Shown in pieces: positions 9,361-19,205 of a stretch of DNA of 64,000 nt (position 1 is the stretch's first letter; every line of letters starts with the position of its first letter). The notes beneath the pieces are model-generated. The model did not search any database. It had not been told where the DNA came from and saw only the letters and a list, made by a program, of their open reading frames with translations. The stretch lies in IMG/VR virus record IMGVR_UViG_3300037322_000296, positions 1 through 64,000 of that record; one strand, given 5' to 3'. Source of the stretch: a virus. The position numbers and the translations under genes are program-made.

Positions 9361-9621
9361 ATGGAAAAAAAAGAAACGGTAACGCAGAAGAAAGTAGCGG
9401 TAAAAAAGGTAAAAAAGGCTAAGGTAAATAAAGAAATCCCAACAAGAGTACAATTAGTACAAGATGGAATTGATTTTAAGTCGGAAGGAAATAACATCTA
9501 TTTTGATGTTAAAAAACTAAAAACAAAGTATAACTTTCTAACAAATTTTGAATTTGACGAGAAGGAATTTGAAGATGGTTTTATTGGTGTTAAACTGCAA
9601 GATTTACAGATTAAAGAATAA
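9361..9621 (+). CDS. Small lysine-rich head-region protein
   Basis: 86 residues. The first 25 are a Lys/Val-rich basic tail (KKVAVKKVKKAKVNK), followed by a small acidic beta-type part. No family recognised. It lies between portal and scaffold and is followed by a terminator, so it is cotranscribed with the portal. A DNA- or capsid-contact role is a guess. Confidence 0.6.
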   Translation: MEKKETVTQKKVAVKKVKKAKVNKEIPTRVQLVQDGIDFKSEGNNIYFDVKKLKTKYNFLTNFEFDEKEFEDGFIGVKLQDLQIKE

Positions 9622-9622
9622 T

Positions 9623-9652
9623 AAAAAAGCTCTCATAATTGGGAGCTTTTTT
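9623..9652 (+). terminator. Rho-independent terminator after the portal unit
   Basis: AAAAAGCTC pairs with GAGCTTTTT (with extra inner pairs), short loop TAATT, then a T run. Confidence 0.75.
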
Positions 9653-9687
9653 AATGTAATACGATAATTTAATAGCATTATGAAAGA

Positions 9688-9770
9688 TACCTTTTAAAGA
9701 ACTATTAGGGAAACAATCATTACCGCAATCGACTATCTATACCGAGATAGATTAATTCTCCTTAAAAGAT
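9688..9770 (+). ncRNA. Possible structured RNA segment between portal and scaffold units
   Basis: In the 285-base gap without a gene, CTTTTAA at 9691 can pair with TTAAAAG at 9762. The enclosed stretch holds a perfect hairpin, CTATCT/AGATAG, at 9733-9750. The segment sits after a terminator and before a -7 box, so it would need its own promoter, which I do not see. It is a weak candidate for a small RNA; otherwise the gap may be simple spacer. Confidence 0.2.
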
Positions 9771-9842
9771 GACTGTAAAGAACAAATCTAATAAAATTAT
9801 ACTCATAAAAACAATAATTTCTAAAAATAATATAGGAATGTC

Positions 9843-9869
9843 TTTTGTGATAAACTTTTTATATCTTTG
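9843..9869 (+). promoter_or_regulatory. Promoter for the scaffold/capsid unit
   Basis: TATCTTTG at 9862-9869 with TTTTG at 9843-9847 upstream (spacer 14, shorter than ideal). The scaffold-like gene starts 38 bases downstream. Confidence 0.55.
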
Positions 9870-9906
9870 TAGTTCAAAATACATTTTAAATTTAATCTAA
9901 ATAGCT

Positions 9907-10977
9907 ATGCCACAAGACGAAGAAATTCCGGAAGTAATAATTGACGAAACTAAAACTTCGACTGATGAAATAATTCAGCCTTGGAAATTAGTTGGAGAAG
10001 AATACGAATCACCTATTCAACAAGAAGTGGTTTTAGAAGAGAAGGAAGTTATAATTCCTGAAGCAGTAGAAGAAGAAGTTATAGAAAAAGAAGTTCCTTT
10101 AGTTATTGATGATAATTCAGTATTAAGTTACTTAAAAGAAAAAGGGTTTAACGCAGAAACTTTGGAGGATTTAAAACCTAAAGAAATTGCTAAATTAGAT
10201 TCTGAAACTCAAAAGTATTTGGAGTATAAAAAAGATACAAATCGTTCTTACTCAGATTTTTTAGAAACACAAAAAGATTGGAGTACGGCAGAAAAAGAAG
10301 ACATCTTATTGCAGAATTTAAAATTGGAAAATCCAACATTAAATACAAAGCAAATAGATAGATTATATCAAAGAGAATATGGTTATGATGCTGAGTTTGA
10401 TGATGATGATGTCATTACAGACAAACAGATTAACATAGAGAAAGACTATCAAAAAGGATTAGTAAAACTAGAAGGTCAAAAAGAAAAGTACAAAGTAGTC
10501 AAAGGTTTTGACGAAACGATACCAGAAGATTTTCGAAATGCTAAAGAATTTTCAGATAACTTTCAAAAACAACAAGAAGAAAATAAAGTTGCTTACGAAC
10601 AGACAGCAAAAGATTTTCAAGAAAAAACAGATGAAGTTTATTCTAAAGATTTTGAAGGTTTCAAAGTCAAAATAGGAGAAGACGAATTTACTGTTAAACC
10701 TGAAAATTTAGAATCAAGTAAAAAAAATCTGTCTGATTTAAACAATTTTAACGACAAGTTCTTTGACCAAACCGGAAAACTAAAAGATGCAAATGGATAT
10801 TACAAAGCATTACACTTTGCAATGAATCCTGATAAAGTTGCCGAACATTTTATTAAAATTGGAATGTCTAAGCAATTAGAGAATGATGAAAAAGAATCTA
10901 AAAACATAACTGTTTCAGGTTCTAAAAACATTCAAACAGGAAGTCCGATAGTTAAATGGAACGTGGTAAAAGAATAA
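9907..10977 (+). CDS. Probable capsid scaffolding protein
   Basis: 356 residues, strongly acidic N-terminal third (E/D/V-rich, residues 1-75) followed by charged helical sequence. No catalytic motif is visible. The position directly before the capsid gene, and the acidic, helical, low-complexity make-up, are typical of scaffolding proteins that guide prohead assembly. No family was recognised by motif, so the assignment rests on context. Confidence 0.55.
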   Translation: MPQDEEIPEVIIDETKTSTDEIIQPWKLVGEEYESPIQQEVVLEEKEVIIPEAVEEEVIEKEVPLVIDDNSVLSYLKEKGFNAETLEDLKPKEIAKLDSETQKYLEYKKDTNRSYSDFLETQKDWSTAEKEDILLQNLKLENPTLNTKQIDRLYQREYGYDAEFDDDDVITDKQINIEKDYQKGLVKLEGQKEKYKVVKGFDETIPEDFRNAKEFSDNFQKQQEENKVAYEQTAKDFQEKTDEVYSKDFEGFKVKIGEDEFTVKPENLESSKKNLSDLNNFNDKFFDQTGKLKDANGYYKALHFAMNPDKVAEHFIKIGMSKQLENDEKESKNITVSGSKNIQTGSPIVKWNVVKE

Positions 10978-11044
10978 GTCATTTCTTAGTGTTGATAATG
11001 CGATAAAAAAAGGTAAAAACAACAACACAAAAAATTAAGAAACT

Positions 11045-12355
11045 ATGGCATTACAAGCTATTCCAGGAGTACAATATACTCCATCTCCAACCAAAGTTCC
11101 TACTCCACAGAATTATATTTCTAATTCTGAGTACAACTTACTAACTCAGTACATTCCTGAATTAGAAGCTCAAATTTCCGATGGTTACGGATCACAAATG
11201 GTTACAGGTATGATTGCTGCATTAGGAAAAGAATCTCCTTTCCAAGCAGATTTAATCAAATGGAACGAAGAAGGTCGTCTTGACCAATTAGCAACAGGTG
11301 TTGCTCGTACAGGTAATGTATTTACAACTGCTGCCCATACTTTTAGAGAAAATGACACAATTGTAGTAAGAGATGCGGCAGGTGCTGTATTAAGAAAAGG
11401 ACAAGTTACTGCGACTACAACAGGTGGATTTACTGCATTATGTGGTAATGACTTGGGTTGGACTTTAGTAGGAACTACAGGTTTAGTAGTTTATACTTTC
11501 AGTAATGAGTACGCAAAAGGTTCTGAGTTTGTTGGCGGTGGTTTAACTAGCCAAGTAAAGCAGTACACTCAAAAGCCAATTATTATTAGAGAAATAATTG
11601 AAGAAAGTCGCTCAAACTTAGCTTTAAGAACATGGGTTGATACAGGTTCAGGTTTCTTATGGTACTTTAAAAATCTTGAAGACACTAAAAAACGTTTTGA
11701 CAACAAAATTGAAAACCAACTTATCTTAGGAGAAAATTGGGGTGGAGATTTGGCTGCTGCTGGAGTTCAAGGTTCTGAAGGTTTATTTGCTGCTGCTGAA
11801 GAAGGAAATGTATTTGCAGGTCCTGTTGTAGATTTGAACGATAGAGATGAATTGATTGACAGATTAAACGCTCAAGGTCATATCTCTGAGAACTATGAAT
11901 ATGCCACTTCTGCTCAAAACAGATTAACGGACAGAATGCTTCAAGCAGAAAACGTTACAGGTTCTTCTTGGGGTGCATTTGACAACAAGGAAACAGGTAT
12001 TAAATTAGGGTTTAAAGATTTTAATTATGGAAACTACAATTTCTATAAGTCTAATTGGAGATTCTTAGACCACGTTACAGGAGAAGGTTCTGCGGTAGGA
12101 GCTACTAAAGTTCATGGTATTTTAATTCCGTCTGCATCTAAAAAGGTGTACGACATAATGGAAGGAAAAGAAGCAACTGTTCCAATGTTACACGTTAAGT
12201 ATCGTGCATCTCAATCAGTTAATCGTAAGTACGAAATGACTGTTAGAGATTGGGCAACAGGTACGAACAGAAAAGATGTTAGAGAAACTGAATTCTTAAC
12301 AGAAAAAGCCTTAATGGTTTCAGGAAGAAACAATCTTGTTATCTACAAAGGATAA
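11045..12355 (+). CDS. Major capsid protein
   Basis: 436 residues. The codon choice is more conservative here, as in highly expressed genes, and a strong isolated terminator follows. The N-terminal arm (to about 60) leads into QADLIKWNEEGRLDQL, resembling the corresponding stretch of crAss-like capsid proteins. A beta-rich inserted part (residues about 95-160) and a C-terminal part ending in a beta strand follow. Order portal-scaffold-capsid and size support an HK97-fold capsid subunit. Confidence 0.75.
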   Translation: MALQAIPGVQYTPSPTKVPTPQNYISNSEYNLLTQYIPELEAQISDGYGSQMVTGMIAALGKESPFQADLIKWNEEGRLDQLATGVARTGNVFTTAAHTFRENDTIVVRDAAGAVLRKGQVTATTTGGFTALCGNDLGWTLVGTTGLVVYTFSNEYAKGSEFVGGGLTSQVKQYTQKPIIIREIIEESRSNLALRTWVDTGSGFLWYFKNLEDTKKRFDNKIENQLILGENWGGDLAAAGVQGSEGLFAAAEEGNVFAGPVVDLNDRDELIDRLNAQGHISENYEYATSAQNRLTDRMLQAENVTGSSWGAFDNKETGIKLGFKDFNYGNYNFYKSNWRFLDHVTGEGSAVGATKVHGILIPSASKKVYDIMEGKEATVPMLHVKYRASQSVNRKYEMTVRDWATGTNRKDVRETEFLTEKALMVSGRNNLVIYKG

Positions 12356-12374
12356 TATTATTATGTAATACCCT

Positions 12375-12410
12375 AATAAGGCTTGTTGTAATAGCAAGCC
12401 TTATTTTTTT
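12375..12410 (+). terminator. Strong terminator after the capsid gene
   Basis: An 11-bp perfect stem, AATAAGGCTTG/CAAGCCTTATT, with a 9-base loop and a T run. Its strength fits a highly transcribed capsid gene. Confidence 0.85.
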
Positions 12411-12435
12411 AAATAAAAATTAAAATCAAATCAAA

Positions 12436-13434
12436 ATGGAAAACACAGAAGAAAAGAAGCATTGGAAAACTATTGAAAAGGAAGAAAAGGAAAAATTAGC
12501 ATTGGCAGAAAATCCTCAAGAAACCGAAGTAAAAGAAGCTACCATTCCAATATCTCAGGTAGAAGAAATGATGGCAAGGCTAAAAGAAGATATTTTAGCA
12601 AATCTACCAACTCAGCAACCAAAAAAAGCTGAAGAAAAAATGGCGTACAAGCAATTAAATGTACAAGAAGAAAACTTTGATGAAATCCCAGGCTTAGAAG
12701 ATTTTGAAATTAAAGACAGAATGTATGTTTTGTGTAATAACGCAAAGCCTTTAACACAAGGGATTAAGAATAGAAGTAGACCTAATAGTCCTTTGACTTA
12801 TTTAAACCCAAGAACAAAAAAAACACATTCTTTAAGATACTCTATAAATCAAGTATCATTCTTTGAGGACCAACAATCAGGAGATGTTAGGGTAACAACT
12901 ATTCTTACTAGAGATGGTATGTTGAAAACCACAAGAGATGAAATTCCTTTACAAAAATTCTTGTCTATACACCCTGACAACGTGGTTAATGGGGGTTCTG
13001 TTTTTGAAGAATACGATCCTGTAAAAGAAGCTTCTATTGACTTAGAAAAGGAAGATAAATTATACGAAGCTCAAACTTTGGTTCGTTCAATTAACGAATT
13101 AAAAAAAGATGCTATTGCAAGATTAATGTGTTCTGATTATAATGAAAGCTGGAGTTCTGCGGAATTAAAGCGTTCTTTATTTAGTGCGGTTGTTAAAAGT
13201 CCTGAGAAATTCTTGACGTTAGTAAACGACACTTCATTAGAAGTAAAAGGAATCTCAAAAACTGCTTTGGCAAGAGGTGTTATTAGTTATTCAAACTACA
13301 AATGGTACAACGAAAATAAAGAAGTAATTGCAGAAGTTTCAAGAAACGAAGACGAATTTGACGCTATTGCTACTTATTTACTTTCAGGAAAAGGACTTTC
13401 TTACTACGAATTTTTGAAAAATGCAATTGGATAA
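12436..13434 (+). CDS. Head/neck structural protein of unknown fold
   Basis: 332 residues. Residues 1-75 are highly charged (E/K-rich). The central part (about 95-185, IKDRMYVLCNNAKPLTQG...TILTRDGMLKTTRDEIPLQKFL) looks beta-rich. The rest is helical. It follows the capsid gene after a terminator, without an obvious -7 box of its own, so it may be expressed by readthrough. No family recognised; a decoration or head-completion role is inferred from place. Confidence 0.5.
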   Translation: MENTEEKKHWKTIEKEEKEKLALAENPQETEVKEATIPISQVEEMMARLKEDILANLPTQQPKKAEEKMAYKQLNVQEENFDEIPGLEDFEIKDRMYVLCNNAKPLTQGIKNRSRPNSPLTYLNPRTKKTHSLRYSINQVSFFEDQQSGDVRVTTILTRDGMLKTTRDEIPLQKFLSIHPDNVVNGGSVFEEYDPVKEASIDLEKEDKLYEAQTLVRSINELKKDAIARLMCSDYNESWSSAELKRSLFSAVVKSPEKFLTLVNDTSLEVKGISKTALARGVISYSNYKWYNENKEVIAEVSRNEDEFDAIATYLLSGKGLSYYEFLKNAIG

Positions 13435-13458
13435 CAATTAGCAAATGCTTAATATTTT

Positions 13459-13488
13459 AAAAGCCACTCTATTACGAGTGGCTTTTTT
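13459..13488 (+). terminator. Rho-independent terminator before the neck unit
   Basis: AAAAGCCACTC / GAGTGGCTTTT with a TATTAC loop, followed by T residues. Confidence 0.8.
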
Positions 13489-13511
13489 ATTACTTATTAC
13501 TTATTATTAAT

Positions 13512-13519
13512 TATCTTTG
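13512..13519 (+). promoter_or_regulatory. -7 box (TATCTTTG) for the neck/tail unit
   Basis: Exact TAnnTTTG match 18 bases before the start codon, in a stretch of short TTATTAC repeats after a terminator. Confidence 0.6.
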
Positions 13520-13536
13520 TCATTAAAATAACTACA

Positions 13537-14403
13537 ATGGCAACAACTATTCCTTCCGAGTATTATGAGAATGAAGAAAATCAAGGTTCGTATCAGTTCG
13601 TTTCATTAGAAAACATCGTAAATAACTTTACTCAAAACTATTTAGGAGATGATACTTTACTTGGCTACATACCTCGTTCAAAAGTCATTTATCAAGCAAA
13701 ACAAGGAATTAGAGAGTTTACTTTTGGTGCTTTAAAAAATGCTAAGGTGGTGGAGTTAGAATTAGGAGATAATTTAGATATTATCAAACCTTTTGACTAC
13801 GTTGATTATATTAGAATTTCTTGGGTAAATAAAGAAACAGGTAAGATACACCCAATGTCTGTAAATAGAAATACGCCATTAGGGATAGCTCATTTACAAG
13901 ATAATGAAGCGGAAATACTATTTGATAACGATGGAGATGTTTTAATCGGAACAACAGCCATTGAAGCGGTAAACGATTCTTTAGCAGACGAGTATCAAGT
14001 ATCTAGCAATTATAATAACAATCCTAATATTTGCAACTATGGAGTTAACAATAATTGGGCGGTAGATACTTCTTTAAATCATAATGGAACTTTTAATATT
14101 AATGAAAAAAGAATCCATTTTAGTTCAGAAAATGCAGATAGAATTATTTTGCTAGAATATGTTTCTGACGGAAATGAAGTGTTGGAAGCAGATATGAAAG
14201 TTCATAAATTTGCAGAAGAAGCTTTGTACTCTTACATACACGATAGGCTAGTTAAGGTTTCTATTAGAATCCCTGATTACGAAAAAAGAAACGTAAAGAA
14301 AACTTACGATACGCTTTACAGAAATGCTAGAGTTAGATTATTAGGTATTAAACCTCAAGAATTCATACAGTCTTGGAAACAAGGTAAAAAATGGATAAGA
14401 TAA
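13537..14403 (+). CDS. Head-tail connector (neck) protein
   Basis: 288 residues. The start (residues 15-60, FVSLENIVNNFTQNYLGDDTLLGYIPRSKVIYQAKQGIREFTF) and the C-terminal helix pair (VHKFAEEALYSYIHDRL...VRLLG) fit the adaptor type that binds under the portal. The order before a 1452-residue tail protein is that of podoviral connectors. It is one base from the next gene and has its own -7 box. Confidence 0.55.
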   Translation: MATTIPSEYYENEENQGSYQFVSLENIVNNFTQNYLGDDTLLGYIPRSKVIYQAKQGIREFTFGALKNAKVVELELGDNLDIIKPFDYVDYIRISWVNKETGKIHPMSVNRNTPLGIAHLQDNEAEILFDNDGDVLIGTTAIEAVNDSLADEYQVSSNYNNNPNICNYGVNNNWAVDTSLNHNGTFNINEKRIHFSSENADRIILLEYVSDGNEVLEADMKVHKFAEEALYSYIHDRLVKVSIRIPDYEKRNVKKTYDTLYRNARVRLLGIKPQEFIQSWKQGKKWIR

Positions 14404-14404
14404 T

Positions 14405-17400
14405 ATGAAAATACAAAACACTTTTATTTCAGGTAAAATACAAAAAGACCTTGACGGAAGATTCGTACAAACCAATGAATTAATAGACGCTGAAAATGCT
14501 ATTGTAATTACTTCAGAAGATTCTAATTCGGGAGTGTTGAAGAATGTTACAGGAAACATAAAAAAGACATCTCTTAATGCTTCTAATGGTAAAACAATCG
14601 GACATGGGGTTTTGGCTTCTAAAAATAAAATATACAATTTTGTATCAGGAAGTGTCTACGATTATATTGTAGAGATTGATTCTACCACTTGGAATTCTGT
14701 AATTGTTTGCCAATCTTCTGTTGGGCAGTTACTTAATTTCAATCCAAACAAAAGAATGACCGATGTTGAAATAGTTATCGATCCCGAAGGAGATGGAGAT
14801 TTACTTTTCTTTTGCGGAAATGGATATAGATTAGGTTGTTTAAATATTAAAATAGCTAAAACTTGGGCGATTAACGGATTTTCAGTAGATGAAATTTCTT
14901 TGATGAAACCAAGTCCAATATTTGCTCCTAACATAAATTTAACCACAAGCGTTGACGGAGTGGAGAATAATTTTATAGAAGACAAATTTCTTTGCTTTGC
15001 TTACAGATATAAATATGTGGGTGGTTTTTATTCTGCACCAGGCTCTTGGAGTAAAGTTGCTTTTCAGCCAAGAGATTTCATACTTGATTTTCAGTCAAAC
15101 GTAAATAATGGAATGTTAAATATTTCTAATGCAGTAGACATTTCATTTAATGTTGGACCAAGAGATGTTATATCGGTTGATTTATTATTCAGAGAAAGCG
15201 ATACACAAACTATTTATGTAATAGAGCAATTTGTAAAACAAGAAAAAGGTTGGGCAGATAGTTCAATTCAAGAATACCAATTCAGTAAAAGTAAAATATA
15301 TTCTGTTTTAGGTGAAGACCAATTCCTAAGAAACTTTGACAACGTTCCTCTTGAAGCAAATTCTATGGCTTTAATTGGTAATAGGGTTGCTTACGGAAAC
15401 TTCTTAGAAGGTCAAAACATATTAGAGCAAACAGATTTTGAAGTTTCTTTAGTTACTGATAATTCCATTTCTGATAGTAAAGATGCTAATATAAGTAATT
15501 TTGTAGATGTAATAAGTCGTTCAAATAATACAGATTTTGTAGAGGGTATTCCTGGTGGTGGTTCAAATACCGTAGACCAAATGAATTACACAAACAACGA
15601 AATAACCATAGCATCAGCACCTTCAGGAAGTGATTTTTATGATTTTAACATAGAGATTACTCCAAAAGCAGGATATTCTACAACTCCTTATAACATATTT
15701 GTAAAAGACGGAAACACCGTTTTGGAATCTTGGTTGTTACAGACAGGAACGCAAGTAAAGTCATTCGGTAGTGGCGTAGGTGTAAATATAAAGATATTTG
15801 TAACTTCCACAGACGGATTACTATACGCTTCTAAATTAACTTACGACATTGGAAATTTAGGAACTTTAGCTTCAAGATACAGATACTACGGATATAATCA
15901 ATTAGCATATCCCAATTCTACAGCATATCCTTCTACATTAGAGGGAAATACCGTAATAAATACAATAGCGGAATTTGACCTAACAGGAATACAATTTACT
16001 TCAGGAAGACAACTTAGGATAAACTTTGAGTTAAAATCTTCTCTTGTAAGTGATTTTTTACCATCTGTTACTTTCTTTTATAATTTAACTAAAAACCATA
16101 CTGACTTAGCAGATTTTATAGCAAATTCATCGTTCAAACAACAATTAGAAGATATATTTTCTTTAAGCTTTAAAAATTCAGAAATAAGTAATGCAGGAAC
16201 AATTGTAAGCTATACTGATTTTGAATTAACCGTAGTTGGCAATTCTATTTTTATAAAAACTCCTTCGGTAGTTTATAATGTAACCGAGCCTTCAAATGCG
16301 GTAGAAAACAAAACGGAATTTTATTTAATTACAGAATCTTTACTTTTCTTCACAACTCTTAACGGATTTGCTTCAAGACATTCTAATCGAGATAATGAAG
16401 TTGGAATGATATATATGGATGGGAAAGGAAGAAAATCAACCGTATTAGTTTGTGGTGCAAATTCAATTCATATTCCCATTGACAGTAGCGACTTGATAAC
16501 TTCTTTAAGTGTTAAGGTAAATAATCCTCCTCCAACTTGGGCAAAGTACTATAAGTTTGCTATAAAACAAACAAAGAGAGATTACGACATAATTTACGGA
16601 AACGTTGTTTATACAGATGGTATTTTTCGTTGGATAAAACTTATTGGCGGAGATAAAGGAAAGGTCTTAGAAGGAAATTTATTAACGGTAAAAAGAGATT
16701 ATGCAGGTGCTTTAGAAAGCTTACAAAAAGTAAAAGTTTTAGAAGTTGTTGAAAAACAAGCAAACTTTATATCAGATAATTTTATTTCTGCAAATAATGA
16801 ATTAAAAGAAGAAGCCGGACTTTACTTTAAAATTAAACAGGGTGCTTTTGATATAAATATAACTACGGCAGATTTCCTTACATTTAAAGGTACTGCAAAA
16901 AGAAGATATGCATCTGAATCTTTTACTTTAACAAATCCTATTTTTGGAGAAGAAAATCTAGGTGTTTATACCCCATACGATGTAAAAGGCGGTTCTAGGG
17001 TTAGATTCTTTTTGCAGTTCAAGGCTTTTGGAGCAATCTCATTTACAAATACTTTTGAAAAAAACTTAATAGCACAAGAAGATTATTTAAGCGTTCAAGA
17101 TTGGTTTAATGCCGAAATAGCAATATTAGGAGATTGGATTCAATATGCTTCTGAAAACCTAACTTCTTTTGGCTTTACTGCCGACGGAAAACAATTTCAA
17201 GTAAAAGTAAATAGAGATGGTACTCAGGTTAGAGATATTTTAACAGACATTGAATTTGATATAAACTTTTCAGGCGGAACACTTGTTTTTGAAACCGAAC
17301 CTATTGAGCAGTTAACGTCTTCTTTCTTTGAAACTCCTGAAACTTTTACAATAACAAATGGAAATCACGAATTTGTAAATCACGTATTGAACGATGCGTT

Positions 17401-18763
17401 TAATTGTTTTTCTTTTGGTAACGGTGTGGAGAGTTATAAAATTAGAGATTCTATTACAGGTAAATCATTTTCGGTAGATTCTAATCCTAACGGAGTAAAC
17501 AAAGAGGGCTATCGTCAAATTAGAAGATTTGCTGATATTACTTATTCCGAAGTTTACAATTTTGGAACGAATATAAACAGACTAAACGAATTTAATTTGT
17601 CTTTGGCTAATTACAAAGATGATATAGAGAAAGCGTATGGTCCAATTTATAAAATGCGAGGCAAAGACACAAATTTAGAAGTTTGCCAAGAAGATAGAGA
17701 TTCAATTGTATTTTATGGTAAAGATATTTTATACAACGCAGATGGAAGTACAAATTTATCTCGAATAAAAGAAGTTTTAGGTCAACAAAAAGTATATTCG
17801 GGAGAATATGGTATTTCAACACATCCTGACAGTTACGATTTCTACGAAAACACATCTTTTCATACAGACCTAAAGCGTGGAGTAGTTGTTAAATTAGGCG
17901 GAAACGGAATGTTTGAAATTTCATCTTTGGGAATGAGAACATACTTTAAAAAATTATTTAGAGATAATACAATCACTCAAATAATAGGGCGTTACGACCA
18001 ATTTTATGATTACTACTTATTAAATATAAAGTATATTGACTGCGATAATGATCCTCAATATGTTACTTGGGCGTTTTCAGATAAAATAAATGGTTGGTTA
18101 ACTAGACTTACTTTTAATCCAGAAGATATGTGTAGAATTAATTCTCAATTCGTATCGTTTAAAAAAGGAGAGGTTTGGTTACATAATAGCGATGCGATTT
18201 ATAACACTTTCTACGGAAAAGAAACGCAAAGTAGCTTTAAATTTAATTACAGCCAAGAGCCAAGTACAAGAAAAATATACAAAGCTTTGTCTATTGAAGG
18301 AACAATCCCTTTACAAACCGATTGTTTTACCGACTTAGAAAAAGGATATGTAAACCGTTCTGATTTCGATAAGAAAGAAAACGTTTATTATGGATATATA
18401 AGAGGTAAGAACGGAGAATTAAACACAAGTCAACTTAGTTATCAAGGAGTTGGAAATTGTTCTTTAAACGGCTTTGTTTTATCTTTTGATTTTGAACTAG
18501 ACAGTATCATATCTGTTGGAGATATTGTATTAAACTCTAGTCTGCAAACAATTGGAACTATTTTACTTAAAAGTCCAAACAGCCTTACATTAGATACCGT
18601 AGTTAATATCTCAAATGGAGATTTCGTGTTAGTTTCTAAGCCTGAAAGTATTCAAAAGCAAGGTGTTTTAGGTTATCACTTAGAAGTAGATTGCTCTTTT
18701 TCAAGCAATTCAAAAGAAGAAATTTATAGTATTGGTGCTGAAATTGTAAAGTCGTATATGTAA
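14405..18763 (+). CDS. Large tail hub/nozzle (stabilisation) protein
   Basis: 1452 residues, beta-rich throughout and without transmembrane segments. The N-terminus (GKIQKDLDGRFVQTNELIDAENAIV) is of the kind seen in podoviral tail nozzle or stabilisation proteins that frame the tail tube. Residues about 1100-1330 include WAFSDKINGWLTRLTF, a beta-propeller-like repeat element. Directly downstream of the connector gene. The assignment is by position, length and fold impression. Confidence 0.55.
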   Translation: MKIQNTFISGKIQKDLDGRFVQTNELIDAENAIVITSEDSNSGVLKNVTGNIKKTSLNASNGKTIGHGVLASKNKIYNFVSGSVYDYIVEIDSTTWNSVIVCQSSVGQLLNFNPNKRMTDVEIVIDPEGDGDLLFFCGNGYRLGCLNIKIAKTWAINGFSVDEISLMKPSPIFAPNINLTTSVDGVENNFIEDKFLCFAYRYKYVGGFYSAPGSWSKVAFQPRDFILDFQSNVNNGMLNISNAVDISFNVGPRDVISVDLLFRESDTQTIYVIEQFVKQEKGWADSSIQEYQFSKSKIYSVLGEDQFLRNFDNVPLEANSMALIGNRVAYGNFLEGQNILEQTDFEVSLVTDNSISDSKDANISNFVDVISRSNNTDFVEGIPGGGSNTVDQMNYTNNEITIASAPSGSDFYDFNIEITPKAGYSTTPYNIFVKDGNTVLESWLLQTGTQVKSFGSGVGVNIKIFVTSTDGLLYASKLTYDIGNLGTLASRYRYYGYNQLAYPNSTAYPSTLEGNTVINTIAEFDLTGIQFTSGRQLRINFELKSSLVSDFLPSVTFFYNLTKNHTDLADFIANSSFKQQLEDIFSLSFKNSEISNAGTIVSYTDFELTVVGNSIFIKTPSVVYNVTEPSNAVENKTEFYLITESLLFFTTLNGFASRHSNRDNEVGMIYMDGKGRKSTVLVCGANSIHIPIDSSDLITSLSVKVNNPPPTWAKYYKFAIKQTKRDYDIIYGNVVYTDGIFRWIKLIGGDKGKVLEGNLLTVKRDYAGALESLQKVKVLEVVEKQANFISDNFISANNELKEEAGLYFKIKQGAFDINITTADFLTFKGTAKRRYASESFTLTNPIFGEENLGVYTPYDVKGGSRVRFFLQFKAFGAISFTNTFEKNLIAQEDYLSVQDWFNAEIAILGDWIQYASENLTSFGFTADGKQFQVKVNRDGTQVRDILTDIEFDINFSGGTLVFETEPIEQLTSSFFETPETFTITNGNHEFVNHVLNDAFNCFSFGNGVESYKIRDSITGKSFSVDSNPNGVNKEGYRQIRRFADITYSEVYNFGTNINRLNEFNLSLANYKDDIEKAYGPIYKMRGKDTNLEVCQEDRDSIVFYGKDILYNADGSTNLSRIKEVLGQQKVYSGEYGISTHPDSYDFYENTSFHTDLKRGVVVKLGGNGMFEISSLGMRTYFKKLFRDNTITQIIGRYDQFYDYYLLNIKYIDCDNDPQYVTWAFSDKINGWLTRLTFNPEDMCRINSQFVSFKKGEVWLHNSDAIYNTFYGKETQSSFKFNYSQEPSTRKIYKALSIEGTIPLQTDCFTDLEKGYVNRSDFDKKENVYYGYIRGKNGELNTSQLSYQGVGNCSLNGFVLSFDFELDSIISVGDIVLNSSLQTIGTILLKSPNSLTLDTVVNISNGDFVLVSKPESIQKQGVLGYHLEVDCSFSSNSKEEIYSIGAEIVKSYM

Positions 18764-18769
18764 AATTTG

Positions 18770-18777
18770 TATATTTG
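18770..18777 (+). promoter_or_regulatory. -7 box (TATATTTG) for the internal-protein genes
   Basis: TAnnTTTG match right after the tail gene stop and 19 bases before the next start. Confidence 0.55.
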
Positions 18778-18796
18778 TTGAAGTCAAATCAATTAT

Positions 18797-19195
18797 ATGA
18801 AATTTCAGGTAAAGCAAGTAAAAAAAGAAGAAATATATACAGATTACGCAAGAATGTGCAGTCTACATCACTTTACTTCTTGGAATATTGATTTACTGCC
18901 CGAATACGCTTTTGTTTGCTACGCTGATGAAATACCAATATACCTAGTGTGGTTTTGGTTTACAAACTCTAAAATGGCAATTGTTACATTCATACTCTCT
19001 AATAAAGGAGTTAATTATAAAAAAAGAATTGGTGGTATGCAGTTTTTAATTACGGAAGTGATAAATTACGCTAAAAAGAAAAAACAGAAAATGATATATT
19101 TTCCAACTTCAAATCAAGAGGTTGCCAATAAACTAATAAAATTAGAATTTTTTGAAGGAGATCCTGGATTCGGACAATACTTCTATAAACTTTAA
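18797..19195 (+). CDS. GNAT-like acetyltransferase-fold protein
   Basis: 132 residues. The pattern of a central strand pair (YAFVCYADEIPIYLVWFWF...MAIVTFILSNKG), a helix containing GGMQFLITEVINYAKKKK and a final strand pair (MIYFPTSNQEVANKLIKLEFFEGDPGFGQYFYKL) is that of the GNAT fold. The helix is where acetyl-CoA binds in active enzymes, but the R/Q-x-x-G-x-G/A motif is not conserved. GNAT-like proteins occur in this position in several podoviral late operons. Enzyme activity is unproven. Confidence 0.45.
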   Translation: MKFQVKQVKKEEIYTDYARMCSLHHFTSWNIDLLPEYAFVCYADEIPIYLVWFWFTNSKMAIVTFILSNKGVNYKKRIGGMQFLITEVINYAKKKKQKMIYFPTSNQEVANKLIKLEFFEGDPGFGQYFYKL

Positions 19196-19205
19196 AACAC
19201 AAAAA